A stretch of DNA of 64,000 nt from WLND01 sp040398845 (GTDB lineage: Bacteria > Actinomycetota > Actinomycetes > S36-B12): positions 62,001-126,000 of the forward strand of contig JBBATH010000006.1 in NCBI GenBank assembly GCA_040398845.1, read 5' to 3'. The position numbers were made by a program, and so were the translations under genes. Below, piece after piece: positions 23,842 to 33,450 of this stretch (position 1 is the first letter of the stretch; the number at the start of each line of letters is the position of its first letter). Under the pieces are notes generated by a model. It did no database searches, had not been told where the DNA came from, and saw nothing but the letters and a program-made list of their open reading frames with translations.

Positions 23842-26800
23842 TCACACCTCGAACTCGCTCGCGCCCCCAGCCGCTAGGTGCAGGATGCGCCGGGACACCA
23901 CCTTGGTGCCGGTGGCGCGCTCGATCAACGCGGCATAGGCCGCCAACTGCTCTGCATAGTGCTGACGGGTCTCGTCGCTGATCGATTCATCGGTCTTGTA
24001 GTCGACGAGGACTAGACCCTCCGGTCCCTCGAACACGAGGTCGGCGAAGCCCTCGACGAGCCGCACGCCCTCATGGTCGACGGGGGCAGCAAGGTAGAGC
24101 TCGCTCCAGCGCCGAGGTGCAGCAAGGGCCTGCGCCATGAGGGGCGAGGCGATGGCCACCCGCACCAGCTCTGCAACGCCATTGACTGCGATCCCCTCAT
24201 CCTGTGCCGCACGCAGGCACGCGGCCTCTTGCTCGACTTCGGTCACGTGGGCACCGATGCCCACGATGGTGTCGAGTGCGGCATGCACGGCCCGTCCAAT
24301 GGGGCGACCATCGCGGGCAGTGCGAGTCTCGGCGGCCACTGTCGTCTCGAATGGCACGGGCGCCTCGGCTGGTGGAGTGTGAGAGGCCGCGAGTGGAGGG
24401 AGTGGCAGGCCGAGGAACGCAGCAGCATCCCCGCTCGGTGCGGCGATGAAGGAGACGCGGCTCCGTGCTCGGACCCGGGCGACCTGCTCACTCCAATCGT
24501 GAGGCAGCGGGCTGACGGGTGGTGATGGGAGGGGCGCCACCGGTTCCGGAACCTCATCAACTGCGGTGACGTCCGAAGGGTCGCGCGGCACGGCATCCCA
24601 CAGCAGCGAGGAGTGCGGTCGTTTGTTCGTGCCGTGCTCGCCGCAGAGGGAGACGATGAGGTGGTCGCGTGCCCGGGTGCAGGCGACGTAATGGAGTCGG
24701 ACCCGTTCGGCGGCGCTGCGCGGCTTGCGCTCCCCTTCGTCCCACTCGTCATAGCCAATGCTCTTGAGTTCCTTGGTGATCCGGAACTCGAAGCGGTTCG
24801 GGTCGACGATTCCAATCGCGGGGGAGGGGTCGTAGATGTTGTTCGCCATCGCGGCGAGGACAACGATCGGAAACTCCAGGCCCTTCGCCTGGTGAATGGT
24901 CATGAGACGGACCGCATTGTCGTCGCGAACATCGGGCTCCGGGAGGGATGATCGACTTGAAGCAGTCTGGGCCTCGGCCGCGGCGACGAGGTAGTCGGGC
25001 AGACCGATGCCACCCTCGTCTTGAAACTGCTGCGCATGGGCGCGCAGCATTCGCACGCAGTCTGCATCGAAGGCCCCCCGAGGGGAAAAGGCCAGGGCCT
25101 CCATGATCCGGGTTCGCATGATGAGTTGGTCGATTACGGTGACGGGCTGCAGTGTCTCCAGGGTGCTGCGCAAGCTGTGCAGCAGGTGCAGGGCATCGGC
25201 AACGGGCCCGGTGAGTGGCTCGCCTTCGGCGCCCTCAGCCTGCTTCGCGAGACGCCATCGGCCGCCCGCTCGCCGGTAGTGCAGGAGGTCGATGTCGGTG
25301 CAGGCGAAGACCGGGCTCTTGAGGGCTGCCCACAGGTCGAGCTCGGCGGCTGGGTCATCGACAACGGTGAGCGCGGCGAGTAGACCCAGAAGTACTGGAC
25401 GCTGGAAGACGAGGCCAGCATCGCCCGACCGGTACGGCACCCCTGCGTCGTCCATGGCATCAAGGAGCGCCGGGACTCCGGTTCTTGCCGGGTAGAGGAC
25501 CGCGATGTCGCTGAATGTCGCTGCCCGCGTGTAGCCGCGGGTCTCGTCGGGCTGCGGCTCAGTGATGAGCCAGCGGTCGTTGACTGCGCGGCCGATCGCC
25601 TGCGCGACGAGTCGCGGCTCAAGCTTCGTTGAGTCCACCACGCCGGTCGCGCGAGAGCCGTCACCGTTGGGCGGCTGCTCCGGGTCGCGGAGCACCGTGA
25701 CGGCGGGGCCGGGCTCTGCTGCCTCTGGCCGATGCCGCACATCGAGGTCGCGATAGGCCACCTGCCGGGCCCTGCCTCTCATGGCTGCGGCGAAGACCTG
25801 GTTCACCCATTCGATCACCGGGGCGACACTGCGGAAGTTCGTCGTCAACTCGAACACCGGGCCCAGCGCCCCCTCAGTGGGCCCGAACCCGGCCAAGGCG
25901 CCGGTATACGTGTCAATGTCAGCGCCTCGGAATGAATAGATCGCCTGCTTGGGGTCCCCCACAACAATGAGCCGACCCGGGAGTGGCTGCCCGCTCGGAT
26001 CGAGGGGATCGGCCGTGATGAGGCGGACGAGCTCCCACTGGACGGGGTCGGTGTCCTGGAACTCGTCTACAAGGACGACGGGGTAGGCCACGTGGACAAG
26101 GACTCGGCATTCGCGGTCGTCGCGGATGAGATCGCGGGCACGCGACAGCAGTTCGTCGAAGGTCACGACACCGCTCCGTGTGCGGTCCTCGCGGTGCTGC
26201 CGCATGACAGGCCAGGCGGTGGCGAAGGCCGCGCGCATCGCGCTCTCGAGGGGAGCCAGCATGCATGCCTCGAAGGTCGGGATGAGTTCCTTCAGCAGGT
26301 CGCGCTGAGCCTTCGCGCCACCCGGGCCCCAGGCTGGCGCGGCACCCACGTTGCCCAGCTTGAAGACTGGATGGGTGCCATCGGTCGCGGCCCAGCAGGC
26401 GGCGAGCTCGGCAGGGTCGGCGTGACGCAGCATGGTGATGACCGGGGGGACTCGTTCTTCGAAGGCAACCATCAGCCTGTCAGCGGGGTCGCCACAATCA
26501 GCACGTGCGCCAAGCAGGAAGGACTCGAACTCATCGGCGGCCGCGGCGCACAGGTCATCGAGGTCCGCGCCGCCTTGGCTGAATGCCGCATCGTGCAGGC
26601 GCAGGCCCTGAGCATCGAGCCGCTGCAAGACGTCGAGCAGGTCGACGGGCGCGAGGCCGTAGGCGGCGAGCAACGACAGATCACGGGGATCGAGGGAGGC
26701 CTGGACGCGCTCGATGGCGAAGCGCACACGGGATCGTTCGTCGTCGGCTGCGTCGGCCCCGGTGGCCGGGGCGAACGCGAGCGGCAGCCGCGCGGAGAGG

Positions 26801-27165
26801 GCGTGGGTCCGCAGGATCCGTTGGGCAAAGGAATGGATCGTGCCGATGACCGCGGCATCAAGGTCTTGCAGCGCAGCGGAAAGCAGTTGGCGATTCGCTG
26901 GGGAGTCAGTGCCCTTGGCGAGGCGCTTGGTGACCTTCTCGCGCAGGCGGTGCCGAAGCTCGGCCCCGGCCCGGTCGGTAAACGTGATCGCCGCGATCGA
27001 GGTGATCGGCAGGGGCGCCGGGTCCGTCAGCGTGTTGATGATGCGCTCGACGAGGGTTGTCGATTTGCCGGTACCCGCGCCAGCCTCGATGAAGGCGCTC
27101 ATGGACAGCAGTGTTGAAGCCGCGGTGCGGGCATCTTGATCGCGAAGTTCCCCAGCAGTGGTCAT
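23842..27165 (-). CDS. AddA/RecB-like UvrD-family helicase with C-terminal nuclease
   Basis: A 1107-aa ATP-dependent helicase-nuclease. Walker A is 'FIEAGAGTGKSTTLVERI' (residues about 25-42), motif Ia 'IAAITFTDRAGAELRHRLRE', motif II 'VVLVDEFQDTDPVQW', motif III/IV region 'VVGDPKQAIYSFRGADIDTY', motif V 'LMTIHQAKGLEFPIVVL', motif VI 'RLHYVACTRARDHLIVSL'. The C-terminal RecB-type nuclease has 'GLVLVDYKTDESI' with the catalytic Asp and Lys. It overlaps the AddB-like gene by 4 bases and should act with it in processing double-strand breaks. Confidence 0.88.
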   Translation of the reverse strand: MTTAGELRDQDARTAASTLLSMSAFIEAGAGTGKSTTLVERIINTLTDPAPLPITSIAAITFTDRAGAELRHRLREKVTKRLAKGTDSPANRQLLSAALQDLDAAVIGTIHSFAQRILRTHALSARLPLAFAPATGADAADDERSRVRFAIERVQASLDPRDLSLLAAYGLAPVDLLDVLQRLDAQGLRLHDAAFSQGGADLDDLCAAAADEFESFLLGARADCGDPADRLMVAFEERVPPVITMLRHADPAELAACWAATDGTHPVFKLGNVGAAPAWGPGGAKAQRDLLKELIPTFEACMLAPLESAMRAAFATAWPVMRQHREDRTRSGVVTFDELLSRARDLIRDDRECRVLVHVAYPVVLVDEFQDTDPVQWELVRLITADPLDPSGQPLPGRLIVVGDPKQAIYSFRGADIDTYTGALAGFGPTEGALGPVFELTTNFRSVAPVIEWVNQVFAAAMRGRARQVAYRDLDVRHRPEAAEPGPAVTVLRDPEQPPNGDGSRATGVVDSTKLEPRLVAQAIGRAVNDRWLITEPQPDETRGYTRAATFSDIAVLYPARTGVPALLDAMDDAGVPYRSGDAGLVFQRPVLLGLLAALTVVDDPAAELDLWAALKSPVFACTDIDLLHYRRAGGRWRLAKQAEGAEGEPLTGPVADALHLLHSLRSTLETLQPVTVIDQLIMRTRIMEALAFSPRGAFDADCVRMLRAHAQQFQDEGGIGLPDYLVAAAEAQTASSRSSLPEPDVRDDNAVRLMTIHQAKGLEFPIVVLAAMANNIYDPSPAIGIVDPNRFEFRITKELKSIGYDEWDEGERKPRSAAERVRLHYVACTRARDHLIVSLCGEHGTNKRPHSSLLWDAVPRDPSDVTAVDEVPEPVAPLPSPPVSPLPHDWSEQVARVRARSRVSFIAAPSGDAAAFLGLPLPPLAASHTPPAEAPVPFETTVAAETRTARDGRPIGRAVHAALDTIVGIGAHVTEVEQEAACLRAAQDEGIAVNGVAELVRVAIASPLMAQALAAPRRWSELYLAAPVDHEGVRLVEGFADLVFEGPEGLVLVDYKTDESISDETRQHYAEQLAAYAALIERATGTKVVSRRILHLAAGGASEFEV

Positions 27166-30125
27166 GCCTGCTCCTCCTCCTCCTCGGATTCGGCCTTGCC
27201 GCTGATGATGAGGGCGCGGCGCCCGAGGCGCTTGCAGACCGGGCAGTAGTCGCGGGAACCCTGCGGAGTGGGAGGAAATGAGCCGGTCTCTCCGGCGGTC
27301 TCGAGTCTGAGCAGGAGGTTTCGCAGGACGTTCTTGCGGTCGAGGTCGTGCCGAGGGGTCACGACCTCGGGATACTCGCCCGCGCCCGGAACGAAGATGA
27401 AGTGGACGTCAATGTGCTCTGCGTTGGGGTACAGCACCCGGGCGGCCGCGTCGTAGACGAGATCCTGAACCTTTTCCCGCTCGCGCTGGGTGCCGTCCTT
27501 CTCGGGCTTACCGAGTTTTTCCTCGAATCCCTGAGCGCGGTTGCTCTTGTAATCGACGACGCCGACCGACATCCCATCGTCGCTCAGGTCGATGCGGTCG
27601 ATTGAACCGCGTAGCCGGACCACGACATCGTCGGTCACCCGGAACTCCACGATCGGATCGCCCTCGAACCCGAAGCCCTGCTCGGCGGCCGCAGGCGCGG
27701 TGGGCGGTGCGGCCCGGACCTCGGTTGCATCAACGTCGAGGAAGGCCGGAAGCGATGCCATCACCCGCTCGTAGCTCTTCTCCCAGGCGGGACGCCAGCC
27801 GGTGAGGCCCCTCGCGATCGCTGCATCGACCTTGAGGTTGATGATCTGACTCAGGTCGGTGAGGGCTGAGGCTGGCCAGGCCTGCCCCGCTGCAGGGAGG
27901 GTTCCCATAGTTCGGGATTGCTTGACGAACTCCTCGAACGCGGAGTGGAGGAGCGTGCCCATGTCGTTCGGCGCGATCGTCTCGAGGGTGTCGGCGAACT
28001 CATCGGTGGAGAACCGCAGGATCCGCTGCACGAAGAAGTGATAGGGGCAGTGGAGGAATTGTTCGATGGCCGAGGCAGAGAGGTCAATATCGTGAAGTGA
28101 CCAGACACCGGCCTCGATGCCGAGATCCCCGAAATAGGGGCCCGGCGAGGGTGATGCCCACGCTGCGATGCTCGCGATGCGTGGGAGGAGCGCCGGATCG
28201 GGGATCGAACTCGACAGCGCAAGGCGTTCTGCGATGTCACCGGCAGCTATCGGGGCTGGTTCACGCGTGAGGGAGGCGCGCGTTGAGTACACCCGATCAG
28301 CACTGCCCGAGGGTAGATAGCGGCTCGGTAGCCCGACGGCGCGGCCAGGCAGCGCCCCCCGCGATAGCAGCGCTATGCAGAAGCCGGCAGACCCAGCGAC
28401 GGCACGGACATCGCTCGCTGTGAAGCCTTCGATTTCGGATGAAGTCGGCAGGTCGTCGGGATTCCGGCGAAGGAGGAGTCGGGCAGCATCGGGCAGGAGT
28501 GGCTGCTCACCCCGAACCGGGGGCAGCAGGCCCTCGCTCGCGCCCACGAGAATGATCTGGTCGAACACGAGGGCGCGACTGCTCGAGACGGGACCGACAT
28601 GAATCCCGGTCGATGACGCGCCGTGCCTACCGCGCCGTGCGGCCAGGGTGCGGTCGAGCATCTGGGCAGCGTCGGCCGCACTGGGCTGGGGCGCGTGGGC
28701 GCCGAGGCTGTCAATCGCTGGGAACTGCTCAAGGAGCAGGCCGCGCACCGCCTCGGCAGTTGCCGCATCTTCGGGGCGGACGGTCCACCAGACTCCATGT
28801 AGATGCAGGGCCTCGAGGGTGGACCACAGTCTGACTCCGAGCTCAGACCAGGTGGAGGCACTCGTGATCTCCGCGACGGCCAGATCGAGTGAGCGAATGA
28901 GCGCGGTAAGCGGCCGCACATGTGATTCGAGGCTGCCTGCGTGCCTGAGTTTGGCCTCATCGGAATCCTCAGTCTCACTCTCAGTCGCGTCCGGAGTGGC
29001 GATCGCATCGAGGTGGCCGAGCCACGTGCGGGCATCGCCGAACAGGCCCTCCTGACGGATGAGCGCCCTCGTCGGCCCTGACGAGACAGGTTCGGGACCG
29101 CCAGTCAGGTGCCCGAGCCCGAGCAGGCGCATAAGGAGCGGTCGAGTGATGCCGCTTCCATCCATCGTTCGTCCCGCGGCAAGGTCAGTCACTGCGAACA
29201 GACACCGGGCGACCGTTGATGAGCGAAGGGTCTGCCCTGTTGGACCGTGCCAGTCGATGCCCGCATCGTCGAGCGCTCGCTCGAGGAGTCGGGCGTATGG
29301 AAGATCGGTCGAGTAGAGGATGGCGAGGCTGCCGGGGCTCGAGCCCTTCGCGATGGCATCGGCCGCGCACCGCACGGCATACGAAGCCTCGGTCGCGGGA
29401 TCGGGAAAATCTAGGACGCGGGCCGCGATGGGGGCAGCCAGAGGCGTGACCCTGATGTGAACGACGGGGGCATGTGCGGCGATTGCGTCGAGGACGACTC
29501 GGGTGGGCGCTGGCACCCGAGCCGACACGACCACGATCGACCCGAGCCAGCTCGCCAGCACCGGGTCTCCTGTTACCCGGGCAACCACCGCCGAAGATAC
29601 GTCGTGCCACGTCGAAATCCCGAGGGCGCCACTCATGGCGCTGCGGGTGCGTGCAACGAATTCGATGGCGGCTCGCGCCGTCAGTGACACTCCGGCCGAA
29701 TCCAGGTTCGACGACGTGTCGTCCACATCGCACCAGGTGAGCTCCTCGGAAAGCGAGGCAAGGAGGAGTGCAGTCTCGGGATGGTCGGCGGACGCTGACA
29801 GCGGGCCGGTGTCAGCGCGCAGGAGGCCCCCGACCACTGACGCCGCCAAGAGGGGATCAGTCGAGGCCGGGCTGATGAGGCCAACGCGCCGCGCCAACTC
29901 GGACATCAGCTCTGTGAGGGTGACCGCCCTCACGTTCACGACCCCGGATCCGGGTGCGCACGCCTCGGCAAGTTGGCGACGCAAGGCCCAAGCCTGGGCG
30001 GCCGAGTCGGTGACGAGCGTGACGGGGGCGAACGGATCAGGTGACTTCGCGGCTTGGATGGCCTCGCTCGCAGCGCGTTGGAGCGCGGCGTTGTCTGCAA
30101 CGTCAACGATCTCTATTGCCCCCAC
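27162..30125 (-). CDS. AddB-like PD-(D/E)xK nuclease subunit
   Basis: A 987-aa partner of the downstream helicase. The N-terminal half has an inactivated helicase fold: instead of a Walker A motif it reads 'APVTLVTDSAAQAWALRRQL', with no GKT/S. The C-terminal nuclease contains 'LHCPYHFFVQRILRFSTDEF', 'DDGMSVGVVDYKSNRAQGFE' with the catalytic Asp-x-Lys, and 'RDYCPVCKRLGRRAL'; one upstream Cys plus the C-terminal pair resemble the Fe-S cluster ligands of AddB. The C-terminus is Glu-rich. It lies upstream of and overlaps the AddA-like gene. Confidence 0.82.
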   Translation of the reverse strand: MGAIEIVDVADNAALQRAASEAIQAAKSPDPFAPVTLVTDSAAQAWALRRQLAEACAPGSGVVNVRAVTLTELMSELARRVGLISPASTDPLLAASVVGGLLRADTGPLSASADHPETALLLASLSEELTWCDVDDTSSNLDSAGVSLTARAAIEFVARTRSAMSGALGISTWHDVSSAVVARVTGDPVLASWLGSIVVVSARVPAPTRVVLDAIAAHAPVVHIRVTPLAAPIAARVLDFPDPATEASYAVRCAADAIAKGSSPGSLAILYSTDLPYARLLERALDDAGIDWHGPTGQTLRSSTVARCLFAVTDLAAGRTMDGSGITRPLLMRLLGLGHLTGGPEPVSSGPTRALIRQEGLFGDARTWLGHLDAIATPDATESETEDSDEAKLRHAGSLESHVRPLTALIRSLDLAVAEITSASTWSELGVRLWSTLEALHLHGVWWTVRPEDAATAEAVRGLLLEQFPAIDSLGAHAPQPSAADAAQMLDRTLAARRGRHGASSTGIHVGPVSSSRALVFDQIILVGASEGLLPPVRGEQPLLPDAARLLLRRNPDDLPTSSEIEGFTASDVRAVAGSAGFCIALLSRGALPGRAVGLPSRYLPSGSADRVYSTRASLTREPAPIAAGDIAERLALSSSIPDPALLPRIASIAAWASPSPGPYFGDLGIEAGVWSLHDIDLSASAIEQFLHCPYHFFVQRILRFSTDEFADTLETIAPNDMGTLLHSAFEEFVKQSRTMGTLPAAGQAWPASALTDLSQIINLKVDAAIARGLTGWRPAWEKSYERVMASLPAFLDVDATEVRAAPPTAPAAAEQGFGFEGDPIVEFRVTDDVVVRLRGSIDRIDLSDDGMSVGVVDYKSNRAQGFEEKLGKPEKDGTQREREKVQDLVYDAAARVLYPNAEHIDVHFIFVPGAGEYPEVVTPRHDLDRKNVLRNLLLRLETAGETGSFPPTPQGSRDYCPVCKRLGRRALIISGKAESEEEEEQA

Positions 30126-30134
30126 GTTGGAACG

Positions 30135-30713
30135 TTATCCGGGCGGGCTGACATTCGCCGCGTATCCGGCCGGTTGAATGAGCCGGCCCATCCCGCTGTA
30201 ACTGCGGGAGTACCAGGAGCCGGTGATGGGGCTGATTCGCACGCCCTTGCCGGGATCCACGGCGTCCACCATCTTGCCGCGGCCGATGTAGATGCCGACG
30301 TGATGCGCGCCGGCCCGAAAATAGAACACGAGGTCACCCGGCAGGGCGTCCCGATAGCGAACCCGCTTGACCTTGCGCCACTGGGAGTTTGAGCGATGCG
30401 GCAGATCGATGCCAGCTGCTTGCTTATAGACATAGGAGGTCAGCCCTGAACAGTCGAAGGCATCGGGGCCGGCGTGGCCGGCTCGGTAGCTATCGTCCAC
30501 CTGAGCCCTCGCAAGCGCAACGATCCGCGCCCTGACCTGAGCGTCCGCCGAGTCTGAAGGCGGCACCGGGTTGGCCCGGGCGGATGTCAGTTGGGTGTCG
30601 GCAACGGCCGTGGCCGGCGTGACGCCTCCGGTGAGCACCGCGCCGGCGATTGCGGTTGCCGCGACGGTTCGTCCGGCGTGACGTCGAAGTGAAGAGCGGT
30701 TGGGGCTGCGCAT
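30135..30713 (-). CDS. Secreted NlpC/P60 (C40) peptidoglycan endopeptidase
   Basis: The ATG at 30713 gives 192 aa with a basic start (MRSPNRSSLRRHAGR) and a signal peptide ending around 'TPATAVADT'. The catalytic domain occupies about residues 65-180: Cys in 'DAFDCSGLTSYVYKQ', His in 'FRAGAHHVGIYIG', and 'LPGDLVFYF'. It has no SH3 or coiled-coil region, so it is a single-domain stem-peptide hydrolase. The frame stays open upstream to 30860 but the upstream part lacks a signal peptide. I searched the upstream leader for a c-di-AMP (ydaO) riboswitch and did not see one. Confidence 0.85.
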   Translation of the reverse strand: MRSPNRSSLRRHAGRTVAATAIAGAVLTGGVTPATAVADTQLTSARANPVPPSDSADAQVRARIVALARAQVDDSYRAGHAGPDAFDCSGLTSYVYKQAAGIDLPHRSNSQWRKVKRVRYRDALPGDLVFYFRAGAHHVGIYIGRGKMVDAVDPGKGVRISPITGSWYSRSYSGMGRLIQPAGYAANVSPPG

Positions 30714-30958
30714 TGAGAAGGCTCCTTGGGATTGTCTTGGCCGACCGAAGGACGGTACGTGCCTGCTACTTGGTAACGGTTTGATCACGACCGAATTTCG
30801 GACGCCCAATCGGGGACGTATGGGATGCCTCACAGCTCGGCACTCATGACGCATACGCAACAGCCATCACGTCCATGGTCGTTCGGTCAACTCGAGAGGC
30901 CGGCCTCGCATGGGTGGTTGGCGGTGAGGACTGCCGTTATGTTCGTTAGGGTTTGCGC

Positions 30959-32227
30959 GTGAGCGAGCCGCGAAAGACCTTGGCCAAGGGCCTCATCTTC
31001 GTCGGGGCAGCGACCCTCATCGGCAATGGCGCCGCCTACGGCCTTTCGATCATTGCGGCGCGCAAGCTCACGCAGGCTGAGTTTGGTGCACTCGGCGCTC
31101 TGCTCGGCATCCTCATCATCGTGTCGACCCTGAGCATCGCCATGCAGGTGGTCACCGCGAGGCGCGTCTCGACGGCGAAGGAAAACCGGCGCGAGGTCGA
31201 GGGCGAGGCTATTCGGCTGTCGATCACTATTGGCGCCTCGATCATGGCCCTCGGACTCCTTGCCGCGTGGCCCCTGTCGATCGCCTTCACCATCCCCTAC
31301 GCCGCCGTGGCAATGGGGTTCGCATCGCTCGGCTTCGTAGTCCTTGGCACCGGGTCAATGGGCATCGCCCAGGGCCGCGAGGAGCATCTGCGATTCTCAT
31401 TCGGCTTCATTGCGAACGGCTTCGGCAGGGCCGGGTTCGGGATCCTCTTCGTTCTTATCTTCCCGACCATTATCGGTGTCTCGGCGGGCCTCTTGGTCGG
31501 CTGCGCGATCGGCGCAATCGTCAGCTACCTCATTATTTGCCCCGGGACCTGGAGCCGCAGCCTTGCAAAGGGCGGGGCGGCCGAGTTCGGTCACGTCGCG
31601 CACGCGCTCATCGTGCTCTTCACCCTCACGAACATCGATGTCCTTCTCGCCCGCCTCTTCCTCACCGAGGATCAGTCGGGCGAGTACTCCGTCGGCGTCC
31701 TCCTTGCGAAGATCGCCTTCTTCCTGCCGAATGCCATCATCATCGTCCTCTTCCCAAAGATGACCTCCGGCGACTCGAGACGCACAGTCCTCGTCGCCAC
31801 TGGCCTCACCGCGACCCTCGGCGTCATCATCACAACGTTCAGCCTGTTCTTTGGCACCCTCGTCATTCAGATCCTCGGTGGCGCCGACTACGTCGCCGAA
31901 CTCGGCCCCGAGGCATGGCTCTTCGCCCTCGAGGGCTCGGCCTTTGCCCTCGTCCAGGTGCTGTTGTACGCGCGCCTAGCGTCGCAGGATCGCCGGGCAG
32001 TCGCCTCCGTCTGGATCGCGCTTGGAATCCTCGTTGCCGTGGTCGTGGGTTGGCGGCACGGGTCCGTCGCCGAGATCGTCACCACCGTGGTCGCTGTGTC
32101 GCTCGTGCTCACGGCGGCCGGGTTGCTCATGGACGTCCGGAACTCCGTCCGCTCAAATGGCGAGCGACGCGACCTCGTCCCCGGGAAGGACAACGAAACG
32201 GTTGTGCCGATCGAGGCCGCGGAGTAG
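30959..32227 (+). CDS. MOP-superfamily flippase (polysaccharide/lipid exporter)
   Basis: A 422-aa membrane protein with about 12 hydrophobic helices, starting at GTG 30959 (a TTG at 30953 is the alternative). The N-terminal 'GLIFVGAATLIGNGAAYGL' and 'AARKLTQAEFGALGALLG' match Wzx-like/MurJ-like MOP transporters, which move lipid-linked sugars or precursors across the membrane. The C-terminal 35 residues are polar and cytoplasmic. It stands alone on the plus strand, divergent from the peptidase; the substrate is unknown. Rhamnose genes 30 kb away are too distant to call a single cluster. Confidence 0.8.
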   Translation: MSEPRKTLAKGLIFVGAATLIGNGAAYGLSIIAARKLTQAEFGALGALLGILIIVSTLSIAMQVVTARRVSTAKENRREVEGEAIRLSITIGASIMALGLLAAWPLSIAFTIPYAAVAMGFASLGFVVLGTGSMGIAQGREEHLRFSFGFIANGFGRAGFGILFVLIFPTIIGVSAGLLVGCAIGAIVSYLIICPGTWSRSLAKGGAAEFGHVAHALIVLFTLTNIDVLLARLFLTEDQSGEYSVGVLLAKIAFFLPNAIIIVLFPKMTSGDSRRTVLVATGLTATLGVIITTFSLFFGTLVIQILGGADYVAELGPEAWLFALEGSAFALVQVLLYARLASQDRRAVASVWIALGILVAVVVGWRHGSVAEIVTTVVAVSLVLTAAGLLMDVRNSVRSNGERRDLVPGKDNETVVPIEAAE

Positions 32228-32271
32228 CCGCCTCCTCGCAAAAGGTGAGAGACGCGAAAAGCGTGGTGCCG

Positions 32272-32847
32272 TCAGAGGGTGACGTTCGCGCGGACCCAGA
32301 CGCTGAGGTGCTGCGCGCATTCATCGACGCTCTCGGTCCACGATGTCGCCGCCTCTGAACTGGCCTCATCGCTCACCTGCTTCACGATCGTGACGGGAAT
32401 CCGGGCTGCCGCGGCCGCCCGCGCAATGGCATAGGCCTCCATATCGACGAGGTCAGCATGCTGCGCCAAGCGGTCGCGCGCGGCCGGGTCGGCGATGAAC
32501 GCGTCACCCGTCGTGAGCGTGAGCCCGCTCGTCGCCACGTCAATGGGCTCACCGAAGTGCAACCCGGTGAGGCTGAAGAGCGCGGCATCGTCGAGATCGT
32601 GCTGCGTCACCCTCGCGATGACATGGCTGCCGGTGAGCCCCGGACGCAGCGCCCCCGCGGTGCCGAGGTTGATGAGGGAATGCGGCCGCTGCTCGCCGAT
32701 GGTGGTGGCGACGGCGACGGCTGCATTCACCTTCCCCGCTCCTGTGACGAGAATTGGCAGGTTGAGGGGATGCAGATGTGTTGCCTCCTCCTCGAGCGCG
32801 ACAACGAGCAGGGGTCGTTCCGGGGAGATTGAGCGGTGAAGGCGCAT
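32272..32847 (-). CDS. MTA/SAH-type nucleosidase (PNP/UDP phosphorylase family)
   Basis: A 191-aa cytoplasmic protein. 'PLLVVALEEEATHL' at the N-terminus, 'ILVTGAGKVNAAVAVATTI', 'SLINLGTAGAL' and the C-terminal 'LVDMEAYAIARAAAAARI' and 'VTIVKQVSDEAS' are the blocks of the nucleosidase/phosphorylase fold; Met-Glu-Ala-Tyr binds the ribose and the late Asp (SDEA) acts on the purine. At 191 aa it is shorter than typical MTAN (about 230), so the substrate could be another nucleoside. It overlaps the start region of the divergent thermonuclease frame. Confidence 0.8.
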   Translation of the reverse strand: MRLHRSISPERPLLVVALEEEATHLHPLNLPILVTGAGKVNAAVAVATTIGEQRPHSLINLGTAGALRPGLTGSHVIARVTQHDLDDAALFSLTGLHFGEPIDVATSGLTLTTGDAFIADPAARDRLAQHADLVDMEAYAIARAAAAARIPVTIVKQVSDEASSEAATSWTESVDECAQHLSVWVRANVTL

Positions 32848-32871
32848 GGTGGAAACGCTACTCTGACGGGC

Positions 32872-33450
32872 GTGTCAAAAGCTGTGGGTGTTCCACGTCG
32901 GGGATTGCCCCGCGCTCGAATGATTGCGGCCGTGGCACTGCTCTGCGTCGCTGGCTGCTCGTCGCCGGCTGCACCGATGGACCTCACCCCGGTTCGCACT
33001 GACCTGGTGCCGAGGGGCGTCATTGAGCCCGGGGTGATGGTCGAACGGGTTGTCGACGGAGACACCATCCATGTCCGCATCAACGGAGACGACGTCACAG
33101 TGCGTCTCATCGGCATCGACACGCCCGAAACTGTCAAGCCGGACTCCCCGGTTGAGTGCTTTGGCCCGGAGTCGTCCGACTTTGCCAAGGAAGCCCTCAC
33201 CGGGCAGAGCGTCACCCTAGAACTTGATGCATCCCAGGGCAATGAAGACCGATATGGGCGACTCCTCGCATACGTGTGGCGGGAGTCACCCGACGGCTCT
33301 TTGGCACTGTTCAACCTCGACGCCGTTTCTGGCGGCTACGCGCGCGAGCGGCAATACGGTTCGACGCCGTACGCATGGAAGGCAGAAATTTCCCGCGCAG
33401 GCCAGGCGGCGCAGTCCGCTGGCGCCGGACTGTGGGCGGCGTGCGAGTGA
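32872..33450 (+). CDS. Lipoprotein thermonuclease (SNase family)
   Basis: I start at GTG 32872 (192 aa): the basic region 'RRGLPRARM' precedes a short hydrophobic segment and the lipobox 'LLCVAGC', so the mature protein is anchored to the outer face of the membrane by Cys. The SNase domain has 'VERVVDGDTIHVRINGDDV' with the calcium-binding Asp, 'VRLIGIDTPET' (catalytic Arg and Asp), 'ECFGPESSDFAKEAL' and 'DRYGRLLAYVW' (catalytic Arg). It probably degrades extracellular DNA or RNA. It overlaps the next gene by 4 bases (GTGA). Confidence 0.85.
   Translation: MSKAVGVPRRGLPRARMIAAVALLCVAGCSSPAAPMDLTPVRTDLVPRGVIEPGVMVERVVDGDTIHVRINGDDVTVRLIGIDTPETVKPDSPVECFGPESSDFAKEALTGQSVTLELDASQGNEDRYGRLLAYVWRESPDGSLALFNLDAVSGGYARERQYGSTPYAWKAEISRAGQAAQSAGAGLWAACE

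Noticed and set aside
30714..30958. possible c-di-AMP (ydaO) riboswitch before the NlpC/P60 gene
   Set aside because: Such riboswitches often precede this peptidase type in actinobacteria, but the conserved core blocks are not present in the leader.
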